This document shows positions 9,620 to 18,240 of a stretch of DNA of 64,000 nucleotides, one piece after another. The stretch comes from Propionivibrio limicola (lineage in GTDB: Bacteria > Pseudomonadota > Gammaproteobacteria > Burkholderiales > Rhodocyclaceae). Position 1 is the first letter of the stretch. The number at the start of each line of letters is the position of its first letter. The position numbers and the translations under genes were made by a program. The stretch lies in the NCBI RefSeq assembly GCF_009469695.1, contig NZ_SSSR01000008.1:1-64000 (forward strand). Reading direction: 5' to 3'. The notes beneath the pieces were generated by a model, which saw only the letters and a list, made by a program, of their open reading frames with translations, was not told the DNA's origin and ran no database searches.

Positions 9620-10249
9620 ATGAAACCGCGCATCAAGATTTGTGGTCTGACGAGACCGGAAGATGTTCTGGCGGCCGTCGAGGCCGGCGCTGACGCGATC
9701 GGACTGGTGTTCTACAGGCCGAGTCCGCGCTTTGTCGATCTGGAGAAGGCGGCGGCTTTGGCGCGGCTCGTTCCTCCGTTCGTGACAATCGTCGGACTTT
9801 TCGTCAATGCCGAGACGGATTTCGTGAAGAGAACGCTCGCCGCCGTGCCGATTCATTTGCTGCAATTTCATGGTGACGAGGACGAAACGTACTGTCGGCA
9901 GTTTGCCCGTCCCTACGTCAAGGCAGCGCGCGTGAAGCCGGGAGTCGATTTGCTACAATACGCCGCTGATTTTCCGACGGCGCAGGCTATTTTGCTCGAT
10001 GCCTTCGTCGAAGGCTATGGAGGTGGCGGCAATGTGTTCGATTGGACGCTGATACCGGCAGGCCTGGACAAGCCGTTGATTCTCTCCGGCGGACTGGATG
10101 TGGGCAACGTGGCCGAAGCCATTGCCCGTGTGCGGCCGGCCGCGGTCGATGTTTCCTCCGGCGTCGAGGTGAGCAAGGGAATCAAGGATGCGGAAAGGAT
10201 TCGGGCTTTCGTTGCCGCCGTGCGTGCGGCAGCGGAGGCGGCCGATTGA
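9620..10249 (+). CDS. trpF: Phosphoribosylanthranilate isomerase
   Basis: Isomerises N-(5'-phosphoribosyl)-anthranilate in tryptophan synthesis; a TIM-barrel enzyme acting as a monofunctional protein here. The start ATG at 9620 gives 209 residues with catalytic C8 (KICGLTRPED) and D127 (ILLDAF), and the phosphate-binding ending LSGGLDVGNV and VDVSSGVE. A GAGGAAT ribosome binding site lies upstream. Only 14 bases separate it from truA; 156 bases separate it from trpB and carry the leader structure described below. Confidence 0.96.
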   Translation: MKPRIKICGLTRPEDVLAAVEAGADAIGLVFYRPSPRFVDLEKAAALARLVPPFVTIVGLFVNAETDFVKRTLAAVPIHLLQFHGDEDETYCRQFARPYVKAARVKPGVDLLQYAADFPTAQAILLDAFVEGYGGGGNVFDWTLIPAGLDKPLILSGGLDVGNVAEAIARVRPAAVDVSSGVEVSKGIKDAERIRAFVAAVRAAAEAAD

Positions 10250-10278
10250 TTCAGAGTGTTTCGGGATGGGATAACTGA

Positions 10279-10344
10279 ATGCGCAAGACTTCTGGTGGAC
10301 GCACGCGGACCTGCTGGCGGCGTTTTCTGGCCGATCACACTTGA
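10279..10344 (+). CDS. Possible 21-codon leader peptide before trpB
   Basis: In the trpF-trpB gap an ATG opens [21 protein letters not shown] and stops at 10342-10344. The peptide is strongly basic and has a single tryptophan at codon 13. Its stop codon lies inside the left arm of an inverted repeat whose right arm covers the trpB ribosome binding site. The ribosome binding site for this ORF (GGGATGGGA) is only moderate. It may be chance, and there is no multiple-tryptophan run as in classical trp leaders. Confidence 0.3.
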   Translation: MRKTSGGRTRTCWRRFLADHT

Positions 10345-10400
10345 GGCGGCCGGTTGTTCCGATCGTCTGTTTGTTTTTTTCATCTTTCTGCCTCAAGGAA
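10340..10400 (+). promoter_or_regulatory. Long-range stem masking the trpB ribosome binding site
   Basis: CTTGAGGC at 10340-10347 is perfectly complementary to GCCTCAAG at 10390-10397. The right arm overlaps the AAGGAA Shine-Dalgarno sequence of trpB (10395-10400). The intervening 42 bases are U-rich in their second half. If the stem forms, trpB initiation would be hindered; a ribosome ending at the leader stop would open it. Inference only. Confidence 0.35.
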
Positions 10401-10405
10401 AATTC

Positions 10406-11611
10406 ATGACCACTCAACCTTACAATTTGCCGGATGCGCGCGGGCATTTCGGGCCGTACGGCGGTATTTTCGTCGCCGAAACCCTGATTCCGGCGTTGGC
10501 CGAGCTCAAGGACGCGTATGCGGCCGCCCAGCGTGACCCGCAATTCGTTGCCGAATTCGAATACGAGCTCAAACACTACGTTGGCCGGCCCAGTCCGATC
10601 TACCACGCCAAACGACTGTCCGAGGAAGCCGGTGGCGCCCAGATCTATCTGAAGCGCGAGGATCTCAATCACACTGGCGCACACAAGGTTAACAACTGCA
10701 TCGGCCAAGCCATCCTCGCCCGGCGCATGGGCAAGAAACGCGTGATTGCCGAAACCGGCGCCGGTCAGCACGGCGTCGCCACGGCCACCGTCGCCGCCCG
10801 CTACGGCATGGAGTGCGTCGTCTACATGGGGTCCGAGGACGTCCGCCGGCAGGCGGCCAACGTCTATCGCATGAAATTGCTCGGTGCGACCGTCGTGCCC
10901 GTTGAGAGCGGTTCGAAGACGTTGAAGGACGCGCTGAACGAGGCCATGCGTGACTGGGTGACGAACATCTCCAGCACGTTCTACATCATCGGCACGGTCG
11001 CCGGTCCGCACCCGTACCCGATGATGGTGCGCGATTTCCAGTCGGTGATCGGCAACGAGGCCATTCCACAAATGCAGGAGCTGTGTGGTCGTCAACCGGA
11101 TGCGGTGATTGCCTGCGTCGGTGGCGGCTCGAACGCGATGGGTATTTTCTATCCCTATATTCCGCACGAGGATGTGCGCCTGATCGGCGTCGAGGCGGCC
11201 GGTGAGGGCATTGCCACCGGTCACCATGCCGCTTCGCTGACGGCTGGGCATCCGGGCGTGTTGCACGGTAACCGGACCTATCTGCTGCAGGACGAAAACG
11301 GTCAGATTATCGAGACGCACTCGATCTCGGCGGGGCTCGATTATCCGGGTGTCGGCCCCGAGCATGCCTGGCTGAAGGACTCCGGTCGTGCCGAGTACGC
11401 CACCATTACCGATGCGGAGGCGCTGCAGGCATTCCACACGCTATGCAGGACCGAAGGCATCATTCCGGCGCTTGAATCGAGCCATGCCATCGCTCATGCA
11501 CTCAAGCTGGCGCCGACGCTGCCGAAGGACAAAATCCTGCTCGTCAATCTCTCCGGTCGCGGCGACAAGGATATGCACACCGTCGCCGAGAAATCGGGCA
11601 TCACGCTTTGA
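10406..11611 (+). CDS. trpB: Tryptophan synthase beta subunit
   Basis: PLP enzyme condensing indole and serine to tryptophan, in complex with TrpA. The 401-residue product has the PLP lysine K94 in [11 protein letters not shown], the indole-tunnel motif [14 protein letters not shown], and the phosphate-binding glycine run [10 protein letters not shown]. The start ATG at 10406 was preferred to upstream codons because CAAGGAA precedes it and [19 protein letters not shown] is the standard N-terminus. Ten bases before trpA. Confidence 0.97.
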   Translation: MTTQPYNLPDARGHFGPYGGIFVAETLIPALAELKDAYAAAQRDPQFVAEFEYELKHYVGRPSPIYHAKRLSEEAGGAQIYLKREDLNHTGAHKVNNCIGQAILARRMGKKRVIAETGAGQHGVATATVAARYGMECVVYMGSEDVRRQAANVYRMKLLGATVVPVESGSKTLKDALNEAMRDWVTNISSTFYIIGTVAGPHPYPMMVRDFQSVIGNEAIPQMQELCGRQPDAVIACVGGGSNAMGIFYPYIPHEDVRLIGVEAAGEGIATGHHAASLTAGHPGVLHGNRTYLLQDENGQIIETHSISAGLDYPGVGPEHAWLKDSGRAEYATITDAEALQAFHTLCRTEGIIPALESSHAIAHALKLAPTLPKDKILLVNLSGRGDKDMHTVAEKSGITL

Positions 11612-11620
11612 GGTTCTGCC

Positions 11621-12430
11621 ATGTCTAAAATTCAAGCCACTTTCGAGCGCCTGCAGGCGCAGGGGCGCAAGGCGCTGATTCCATTCATCACTGCCGGCGA
11701 TCCAGGTCCGGAATTGACCGTGCCGCTGATGCACACGCTGGTCGAGGCCGGCGCCGATATCATCGAACTCGGCGTGCCGTTCTCCGATCCGATGGCCGAC
11801 GGACCGACCATCCAGCGCGCATCCGAACGCGCCCTGGCCAAGGGCGTTAGCCTGCGCCAGGTGCTCGGCATGGTCGCCAACTTCCGCGCCGACAACAACG
11901 AGACGCCGGTCGTGCTGATGGGCTACGCCAATCCGATCGAGGCCATGGGAGTCGACAAATTCGCAGCGGCGGCTTTTGACGCTGGCGTCGATGGCGTGCT
12001 GGTCGTCGATTATCCGCCCGAGGAAAGCGTCGAATTCGCCAAGGCCATGCAGGCCAACGCACTCGATCCGATCTTCCTGCTGGCACCGACCTCGAACGAC
12101 GAGCGCATCGCGCTTGTGGCCCAACTGGCCAGCGGTTATGTCTACTACGTTTCGCTCAAGGGTGTGACGGGGTCGGCCAAACTTGATGTCGAGGCGGTGG
12201 CAGCGCACATTCCCGAGATTCGTGCGGCGGTCGGCGTGCCGGTTGGCGTTGGCTTCGGTATCCGCGATGCGGCAACAGCCGGTGCGATTGCCCGGATTTC
12301 GGATGCCGTGGTTGTCGGCAGTCGCATCATCGAGGAGATCGAGAAGTCGTCGAAGGATGATGTCTGTGCGAACGTGAATGCAGTCATAACCGAGCTTCGC
12401 AGGGGTGTTGACGAGGCAACGAAGGTCTGA
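11621..12430 (+). CDS. trpA: Tryptophan synthase alpha subunit
   Basis: Cleaves indole-3-glycerol phosphate and channels indole to TrpB. The 269-residue TIM-barrel protein has the catalytic E49 and D60 in [18 protein letters not shown], and the phosphate site [10 protein letters not shown] near residue 213. It follows trpB by 10 bases and precedes accD by 18, so the block trpBA-accD-folC is probably one operon. Confidence 0.97.
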   Translation: MSKIQATFERLQAQGRKALIPFITAGDPGPELTVPLMHTLVEAGADIIELGVPFSDPMADGPTIQRASERALAKGVSLRQVLGMVANFRADNNETPVVLMGYANPIEAMGVDKFAAAAFDAGVDGVLVVDYPPEESVEFAKAMQANALDPIFLLAPTSNDERIALVAQLASGYVYYVSLKGVTGSAKLDVEAVAAHIPEIRAAVGVPVGVGFGIRDAATAGAIARISDAVVVGSRIIEEIEKSSKDDVCANVNAVITELRRGVDEATKV

Positions 12431-12448
12431 TGATACTGGAGGTAATCC

Positions 12449-13318
12449 ATGAGCTGGCTGAAAAAACTTCTTCCGCCGAAAATCAAACGAAGCGAAGAAG
12501 GTACCCGCAAATCGGTTCTTCCGGAGGGCTTGTGGAGTAAATGTTCATCCTGCGAGTCTGTTCTGTATGCGACCGATCTGGAAAAGAATGCCCATGTTTG
12601 TCCGAAATGCGGCTTCCATAACAGGTTGAACGCCCGGCAACGGATTGATCTCCTGCTTGATACGGAAGGTCGTTTCGAGATTGGCAGCGAAGTTTTGCCG
12701 GTCGACTCGTTGAAATTCAAGGATAGCCGCCGATATACCGAGCGTCTGCTGGATGCCAGCGAGAGTACTGGCGAAACGGATTCGCTAGTCGTCATGCAGG
12801 GAGCGCTGAACAATCTTCCCGTGGTCGTGGCAGCATTTGAGTTCGACTTCATGGGTGGCTCCATGGGGTCTGTGCTCGGCGAGCGTTTTGTGCGGGGTGT
12901 GAGAACTGCCGTCGAACATAACATTCCCTTCATCTGCGTGAGTGCGTCGGGCGGCGCACGTATGCAGGAAGGGTTGTTTTCGTTGATGCAGATGGCCAAG
13001 ACGACGGCGGCATTAACCAAGCTGTCGGAAGCCGGGCTCCCCTTCGTTTCGATACTCACCGATCCGACGATGGGGGGGGTTTCGGCTTCGTTTGCCTTCA
13101 TCGGTGACATCGTGATTGCCGAACCGGGGGCTCTGATCGGTTTTGCCGGCCCGCGCGTTATCGAGCAGACGGTGCGTCAGAAGTTGCCGGAGGGTTTCCA
13201 GCGGGCCGAGTTTCTGTTGGAAAAGGGAGCGATCGACATGATCGTTGATCGCCGCGAGATGAAGAGCAAGCTCGCGCAGCTTTTAGCCATGCTGCAGAAG
13301 TGTCCCGCCGCGGCCTGA
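12449..13318 (+). CDS. accD: Acetyl-CoA carboxylase carboxyltransferase subunit beta
   Basis: Transfers carboxyl from biotin to acetyl-CoA with AccA, making malonyl-CoA for fatty acid synthesis. The 289-residue protein carries the N-terminal four-cysteine zinc ribbon (C32, C35, C51, C54) and the crotonase-like core with SGGARMQEG and [12 protein letters not shown]. An ACTGGAGGTAA ribosome binding site precedes the ATG. The trpA-accD-folC order is conserved in Proteobacteria. Confidence 0.97.
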   Translation: MSWLKKLLPPKIKRSEEGTRKSVLPEGLWSKCSSCESVLYATDLEKNAHVCPKCGFHNRLNARQRIDLLLDTEGRFEIGSEVLPVDSLKFKDSRRYTERLLDASESTGETDSLVVMQGALNNLPVVVAAFEFDFMGGSMGSVLGERFVRGVRTAVEHNIPFICVSASGGARMQEGLFSLMQMAKTTAALTKLSEAGLPFVSILTDPTMGGVSASFAFIGDIVIAEPGALIGFAGPRVIEQTVRQKLPEGFQRAEFLLEKGAIDMIVDRREMKSKLAQLLAMLQKCPAAA

Positions 13319-13421
13319 ACTGTGCGGGGCTCGGCGAAGCACAGGCCCGCATCCCCGGGTTCCAGCGGATTTTTCAGGTAAGTACGGCGTTGCGGTGTTT
13401 CCTGCGTTGAAAGAATCTTTT

Positions 13422-14699
13422 GTGAAAACACTTACCGATTGGCTTGCCCACCTTGAAAGCCTGCACCCAAAGGGGCAAAGCGGCATCGAACTCGGCCTGG
13501 AGCGCGTGGCTCGTGTTAAAGCGGTCTTGCGGCAACAGCAAACCTGTCCGGTCATTATCGTTGGTGGTACCAATGGCAAGGGGTCGACCTGCGCATATCT
13601 GGAGATCATCTATCGGTTATCTGGCTATCGCGTTGGCTGCTATTCCTCGCCGCACTTGCTGAAGTACAACGAAAGGGTGCGCGTCAACGGCCAACCGGCT
13701 ACCGATGAAATGCTGTGTTCCGCCTTTGCCAGAGTCGAAGCGGCCCGCCATGAGGCCGGAAACATCGCACTGACCTATTTCGAGTTTGGAACCTTGGCCG
13801 CTTGGGAAGTGTTTGCTGCAGAGAAGGCGGAAGTCGTTATCCTCGAAGTGGGACTTGGCGGCCGCCTTGATGCGGTTAACGTTTATGAGCCCGATTGTGC
13901 GGTGGTGACCGGCGTCGCGCTCGATCACACCGACTGGCTGGGGGCGACTCGGGAAGCGATCGGTTTCGAGAAAGCAGGGATTTTCCGTTCCGGCCGACGC
14001 GCCATCTGTGCCGATCCGGAACCACCGCAATCGCTGCTCGATTACGCGGAAGCGATTGATGCTGATTTGAAGTTGATTGGCCGGGATTTCGGCTTTGCCC
14101 GCGCGGGGCAAGGTTGGTCGTATCGGGACGGAGATGGGCGAAAATTCGATGGGTTGCCCGAACCTGCCTTGCGCGGCGAGTGCCAGTTGAGAAATGCCTC
14201 GGCGGTGATTACTGTCCTTGAATCGCTTGGTGATCAATTGCCTGTTTCACTTGAGGCGGTTCGGCGGGGGTTGCACGAAGTGAGTTTGCCGGGGCGCTTT
14301 CAGATCGTAGGCGAGCGTCCGGCTGTCATTCTTGATGTTGCGCATAATCCGGAGGCCGTCGCCGAGTTGGCGCAAAATCTCCGAACGATGGGGGCGTTTC
14401 GGCGGACTATCGCCGTCGTTGCGATGCTTGCCGATAAGGACATCGCCGGAGCGTTGGCCGCTCTATCCGGAAATGTGGATGTCTGGCTCGTGGCCGGGCT
14501 AAATGTGCCGCGTGGAGCGCCGGAGACAACGCTCGCAAATGCCGTGACTGAGCTTGGAGGAAGCGTGGAGGAATTCGCATCGCCCGCCGAGGCTTTCAGG
14601 CGCGCTGTCGGCTTGGCTGGCGAAAATGATAGAATCGCAGTCTTTGGTTCGTTCCATACTGTAGCGGCCGTGATTAATGCCTTAAACACACCAGTGTGA
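13422..14699 (+). CDS. folC: Bifunctional folylpolyglutamate / dihydrofolate synthase
   Basis: Adds glutamate to dihydropteroate and to folates; cytoplasmic Mur-ligase-like ATPase. The product has the P-loop IVGGTNGKGST, the motif SPHLLKYNERVRVNG, GLGGRLDAVN, and the C-terminal Mur-ligase element ILDVAHNPEAV. Start is uncertain: GTG at 13422 gives 425 residues beginning with the family-like TLTDWLAHLESLHPK, while an in-frame GTG at 13395 would add nine residues. Sits between accD and the SPOR-domain gene, as usual. Confidence 0.94.
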   Translation: MKTLTDWLAHLESLHPKGQSGIELGLERVARVKAVLRQQQTCPVIIVGGTNGKGSTCAYLEIIYRLSGYRVGCYSSPHLLKYNERVRVNGQPATDEMLCSAFARVEAARHEAGNIALTYFEFGTLAAWEVFAAEKAEVVILEVGLGGRLDAVNVYEPDCAVVTGVALDHTDWLGATREAIGFEKAGIFRSGRRAICADPEPPQSLLDYAEAIDADLKLIGRDFGFARAGQGWSYRDGDGRKFDGLPEPALRGECQLRNASAVITVLESLGDQLPVSLEAVRRGLHEVSLPGRFQIVGERPAVILDVAHNPEAVAELAQNLRTMGAFRRTIAVVAMLADKDIAGALAALSGNVDVWLVAGLNVPRGAPETTLANAVTELGGSVEEFASPAEAFRRAVGLAGENDRIAVFGSFHTVAAVINALNTPV

Positions 14700-14774
14700 T
14701 GGTGTCTGAAGTTGAGTGTTAGTCTGATTTCTCAATCAGAACCCGCGATTCTACGAAGATATATTCCCGACCCA

Positions 14775-15524
14775 ATGCCTGAATCTCCTGATGCCCATTT
14801 GCTGCTGAAAAAACGGGCGCGTCGCCGTTTGGTAGGCGCCGTCGCCTTCGCCGGCTTGGCGGCAGTTATTCTGCCGATGGTGATGGATGAAGAGCCAAGG
14901 CAGGCAATGCAGGAAGTTCAGATCCGTATTCCAGGGCAGGATCAACCGCTGCTTAATCCTCTGGTGGTGAAACCCGTCGCAGTCGCGGAAGTGCCGGAAG
15001 CGGAAGGTCGTCCAGAGAACCCGCAGACCGTGGCTGCCGCGGTCGTTCCCGAGTCCGTCAAAGCCGAAAGCAAAAGTGTAGAAAAACTCGTCGAGAAAGT
15101 GGCAAAGGAACCGATAAAGGAAGCGCACGAGAAGATTCCAGAGAAGGCTCCTGAAAAAACGGCGGAAACGAAAAAAGAAAAGAACGTTGATAAGTCGCTG
15201 CAAAAAATAGTGAGCGCAACCTCGGGCGAGGCGGAACGTGCCGCGGCGATTCTCGACGGAAAACCTTCAGAGCCTCCAGCCACGAAAAGCGGCGCTACCC
15301 ACGTGATTCTGATCGGGGCTTTCTCCAATCCGGCCAACGTCAGGCAGTTGCAAACCAAGATCGGTGAACTTGGAATCAAGGTTTTCACAGAGTCGGTTAA
15401 TTCGCCCGGCGGAAAGAAAACCCGCGTTCGTGCAGGGCCCTTTGCGACGCGCGAGGCGGCGGATAAAGCGCTTGAGAAAATGAAGCGCATTGGCGTTAAT
15501 GGCGTGGTTGCTTCCAAGCAATGA
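14775..15524 (+). CDS. dedD: SPOR-domain protein, DedD-like
   Basis: Bitopic inner-membrane protein whose C-terminal SPOR domain binds denuded septal peptidoglycan in relatives. The start ATG at 14775 gives 249 residues: a short cytoplasmic part ending KKRARRR, one membrane helix near 20-36, a charged linker rich in Glu, Lys and Pro, and a SPOR domain at about 175-247 (HVILIGAFSNPANV ... VRAGPFATREAAD). An in-frame TTG at 14712 would extend it but breaks the usual N-terminus. The stop overlaps the cvpA start by four bases (ATGA). Confidence 0.9.
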   Translation: MPESPDAHLLLKKRARRRLVGAVAFAGLAAVILPMVMDEEPRQAMQEVQIRIPGQDQPLLNPLVVKPVAVAEVPEAEGRPENPQTVAAAVVPESVKAESKSVEKLVEKVAKEPIKEAHEKIPEKAPEKTAETKKEKNVDKSLQKIVSATSGEAERAAAILDGKPSEPPATKSGATHVILIGAFSNPANVRQLQTKIGELGIKVFTESVNSPGGKKTRVRAGPFATREAADKALEKMKRIGVNGVVASKQ

Positions 15525-16012
15525 CGGCTTTCGACTACGTCGTTATAGCGATAGGGGTCGCGTCTGTCGCGCTCGGTATGTGGCGTGGAGTCGTCGGGGA
15601 GGTGCTCGCCCTAGTGGCGTGGGTTCTGGCGTTTTTTGCCGCCAAGTGGTGGGGGGATGAGATCGCCGGACTGTTTTTTTCAGGTATTAACGATCCCGCA
15701 ATACGCATGCTTGTCGCGTGGGCGGCGGTGTTTTTCGGCGTGCTCGTGCTAATGGGGCTTTTGCGCTTGGCTATACGGGGGCTGCTCAAAGCAGTGGGAT
15801 TAGGTCTTAGTGACCGTATGCTCGGTATTGTCTTTGGTGCGGTACGCGCCATGGTCATCATTCTGGCGCTTGTTGCCGTTGGCGGCATGACGTCGGTTCC
15901 AAAGGAAAAATGGTGGAGCGAGGCTTACTTCGCGTCGCCACTTGAAACTGCAGTACTAGCTGGCCGGCCCTGGTTGCCGCCGGAAGTGTCCAAACAGATT
16001 CGATTCAGGTAG
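15521..16012 (+). CDS. cvpA: CvpA family inner-membrane protein
   Basis: Colicin V production protein family, a small polytopic membrane protein whose exact role is unsettled. The 163-residue product has four hydrophobic helices (for example FDYVVIAIGVASVALG, LALVAWVLAFFAA, LVAWAAVFFGVLVLMGLL and VRAMVIILALVAV). The start codon overlaps the dedD stop (ATGA), implying translational coupling, and purF follows by 8 bases. The dedD-cvpA-purF order is well conserved. Confidence 0.94.
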   Translation: MTAFDYVVIAIGVASVALGMWRGVVGEVLALVAWVLAFFAAKWWGDEIAGLFFSGINDPAIRMLVAWAAVFFGVLVLMGLLRLAIRGLLKAVGLGLSDRMLGIVFGAVRAMVIILALVAVGGMTSVPKEKWWSEAYFASPLETAVLAGRPWLPPEVSKQIRFR

Positions 16013-16020
16013 GAAAAATT

Positions 16021-17535
16021 ATGTGCGGTATTCTTGGAGTAATGGCAACTAGCCCAGTCAATCAGTTGCTCTACGACGGACTTATGGTGCTTCAGCACCG
16101 CGGACAGGACGCGGCAGGCATCGCTACGAGCGAGGGCAATGCATTTCACATGCATAAGGGCTCCGGGCTGGTGCGCGACGTCTTCCGTACGCGCAATATG
16201 CGTGCGCTGCCGGGTAACATGGGGATTGGCCATTGCCGTTATCCGACGGCAGGTTCTTCGTCCGATTCGGCTGAATCGCAGCCGTTCTATGTCAATTCGC
16301 CGTTCGGGCTGATTCTGGCGCATAACGGGAACCTGACGAACACGGCGCAATTGCAGGAAGAAATGTTCCGCCAGGATCTGCGCCACATCAACACCAGTTC
16401 CGATTCGGAAGTGCTGCTGAACGTTCTGGCGCATGAGCTGCAGGAAACCGCGAAAGGGTTCAAGCTTGATCTCGACACCATTTTCGCGGCGGTGGCTGGT
16501 GTGCACCGTCGGTGCCAGGGTGCCTATGCCGTGGTCGTGTTGATTGCCGGCTACGGTATGTTGGCTTTCCGCGATCCGCACGGCATTCGCCCGTTGGTGA
16601 TCGGGACCAACGAGACGCCCGAAGGAACCGAGTATCTCCTTTCGTCCGAGTCGGTCGCGCTTGATACGTTGGGCTTCAAAACGTTGCGCGACGTGGAGCC
16701 TGGCGAAGCGGTGTTCATCGACATGGAGCGCAAGATGCACTCGCGTCAGTGCGCGAAAAATGCAACCCTGACACCGTGCATTTTTGAATACGTCTACCTC
16801 GCCCGGCCGGACTCGGTGATCGATGGCGTTTCCGTGTATGAAGCACGTTTGCACATGGGTGAGCATCTTGCCGACAAGGTGGCCGCGAGTGTTCCTGTTG
16901 AGGACATCGACGTTGTAATCCCGATCCCGGATTCGAGTCGCCCGTCAGCAATGCAACTGGCGCAGAAACTTGGTCTGCCGTTCCGAGAAGGGTTCGTCAA
17001 GAACCGCTACATTGGCCGTACTTTCATCATGCCGGGCCAGACGACACGCAAGAAGTCTGTTCGCCAGAAGCTCAATACCGTCGGGCAGGAATTCAAGGGT
17101 AAGCGAGTTCTGCTTGTCGATGACTCGATCGTGCGTGGAACGACGAGCCGTGAGATCGTCGAAATGGCACGTGCGGCCGGGGCGCTCAAAGTTTATTTCG
17201 CTTCCGCGGCGCCTCCCGTGCGTTTCCCGAATGTCTATGGGATCGATATGCCCACCCGCGGCGAGTTGATCGCCACCGGTCGCAGCGATGAAGAGATTTG
17301 CAGGGAAATCGGTGCGGATGCGCTGGTTTATCAGGATCTCGAAGCACTCAAAGCGTCGATTCGCGATGTGAGGCCCGCGCTGTCGGTTTTCGAATGCTCG
17401 TGTTTTGACGGCGAGTATGTGACGGGTGACGTGACGATCGAGTATCTCGATGCCAACGAGCGGGCACGTCAGGCAAAAATCAGTGCGCCCAAGGAAGACG
17501 GTGGTGCTTCCCGGCAGTTGCATGCCAACCACTGA
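16021..17535 (+). CDS. purF: Amidophosphoribosyltransferase
   Basis: First committed step of purine synthesis, making phosphoribosylamine from PRPP and glutamine. The 504-residue protein starts MCGILGV, so C2 becomes the N-terminal nucleophile after Met removal. It has the glutamine-domain GHCRYPTAGSS and the PRPP loop VLLVDDSIVRGTTS near residue 365. It is of the E. coli type with no propeptide and no obvious iron-sulfur cysteines. Downstream, a Nudix gene overlaps its end. Confidence 0.97.
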   Translation: MCGILGVMATSPVNQLLYDGLMVLQHRGQDAAGIATSEGNAFHMHKGSGLVRDVFRTRNMRALPGNMGIGHCRYPTAGSSSDSAESQPFYVNSPFGLILAHNGNLTNTAQLQEEMFRQDLRHINTSSDSEVLLNVLAHELQETAKGFKLDLDTIFAAVAGVHRRCQGAYAVVVLIAGYGMLAFRDPHGIRPLVIGTNETPEGTEYLLSSESVALDTLGFKTLRDVEPGEAVFIDMERKMHSRQCAKNATLTPCIFEYVYLARPDSVIDGVSVYEARLHMGEHLADKVAASVPVEDIDVVIPIPDSSRPSAMQLAQKLGLPFREGFVKNRYIGRTFIMPGQTTRKKSVRQKLNTVGQEFKGKRVLLVDDSIVRGTTSREIVEMARAAGALKVYFASAAPPVRFPNVYGIDMPTRGELIATGRSDEEICREIGADALVYQDLEALKASIRDVRPALSVFECSCFDGEYVTGDVTIEYLDANERARQAKISAPKEDGGASRQLHANH

Positions 17536-18124
17536 TCCTTTCGTTGCTCGATCGGAAATCACGGTGCCTGACAACTACGCGCATCTTGCGGAGACCATGA
17601 TTGATGGCGAGCAAGTCTTCGGCGGGAAGCTGCTGGATGTCCGGCGCGATCGCGTTCGCCTTGCCAATGGCCATGAGTCGATGCGCGAATATGTTGTCCA
17701 CCAAGGGGCCGTCGTTGTCATCCCGGTGCTTGACTCGGGTAAGTTGATTCTTGAGCGCCAATTCCGTTATCCGTTACGCAGACCTTTTCTTGAACTTCCC
17801 GCCGGGAAGATCGATCCGGGCGAGGGTATTCGTGACACGGCGCGCCGGGAGTTGCTCGAGGAAACCGGGTATTCGGCCGGTTCATGGCGCCACCTCGGAG
17901 TCATGCATCCGTGTATCGGCTATTCAAACGAGCGGATCGAGATATTTATTGCGCAAGCCTTAACGCGTGAATCGGGGCAGCAGCTCGACCACGGCGAGAT
18001 TATTGATCTCGAATATTTCTCGCTGGACGAGGCGTTGAATGCCGTCAGAACGGGTGAAGTTACCGACGGGAAGACAATTGCATCGCTCTTCTGGGCGGAA
18101 AAGGTTTTGCGCGAAGGTTGGTAG
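17522..18124 (+). CDS. Nudix hydrolase, ADP-ribose pyrophosphatase type
   Basis: A roughly 200-residue protein with a complete Nudix box G-x5-E-x7-REL-x-EE-x-GY (GKIDPGEGIRDTARREL, then LEETGY). The preceding LILERQFRYPLRRPFLELPAGK matches the ADP-ribose diphosphatase (NudF) subfamily, which hydrolyses ADP-ribose to AMP and ribose 5-phosphate. The ATG at 17522 overlaps purF by 14 bases; a later start at MIDGEQVFGG is possible. It ends before a hairpin shared with convergent purL. Confidence 0.85.
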   Translation: MPTTDPFVARSEITVPDNYAHLAETMIDGEQVFGGKLLDVRRDRVRLANGHESMREYVVHQGAVVVIPVLDSGKLILERQFRYPLRRPFLELPAGKIDPGEGIRDTARRELLEETGYSAGSWRHLGVMHPCIGYSNERIEIFIAQALTRESGQQLDHGEIIDLEYFSLDEALNAVRTGEVTDGKTIASLFWAEKVLREGW

Positions 18125-18198
18125 AAAAATTATGTGCGGACTCGGTTGCGGCTTGCATGCCGTCTGACTACGAGGCCTGCTCGGGTAGTGTTTGCAAA

Positions 18199-18224
18199 AG
18201 AACGGGCGCCTTGGCGCCCGTTCT
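18199..18224. terminator. Hairpin between convergent Nudix gene and purL
   Basis: AGAACGGGCG pairs perfectly with CGCCCGTTCT around a CCTTGG-type loop, 75 bases after the Nudix stop and 17 bases beyond the purL stop. There is no immediate long T run on either side, so it is a strong hairpin that may serve both strands. Confidence 0.65.
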
Positions 18225-18240
18225 CGTATGGTCTAACTTT

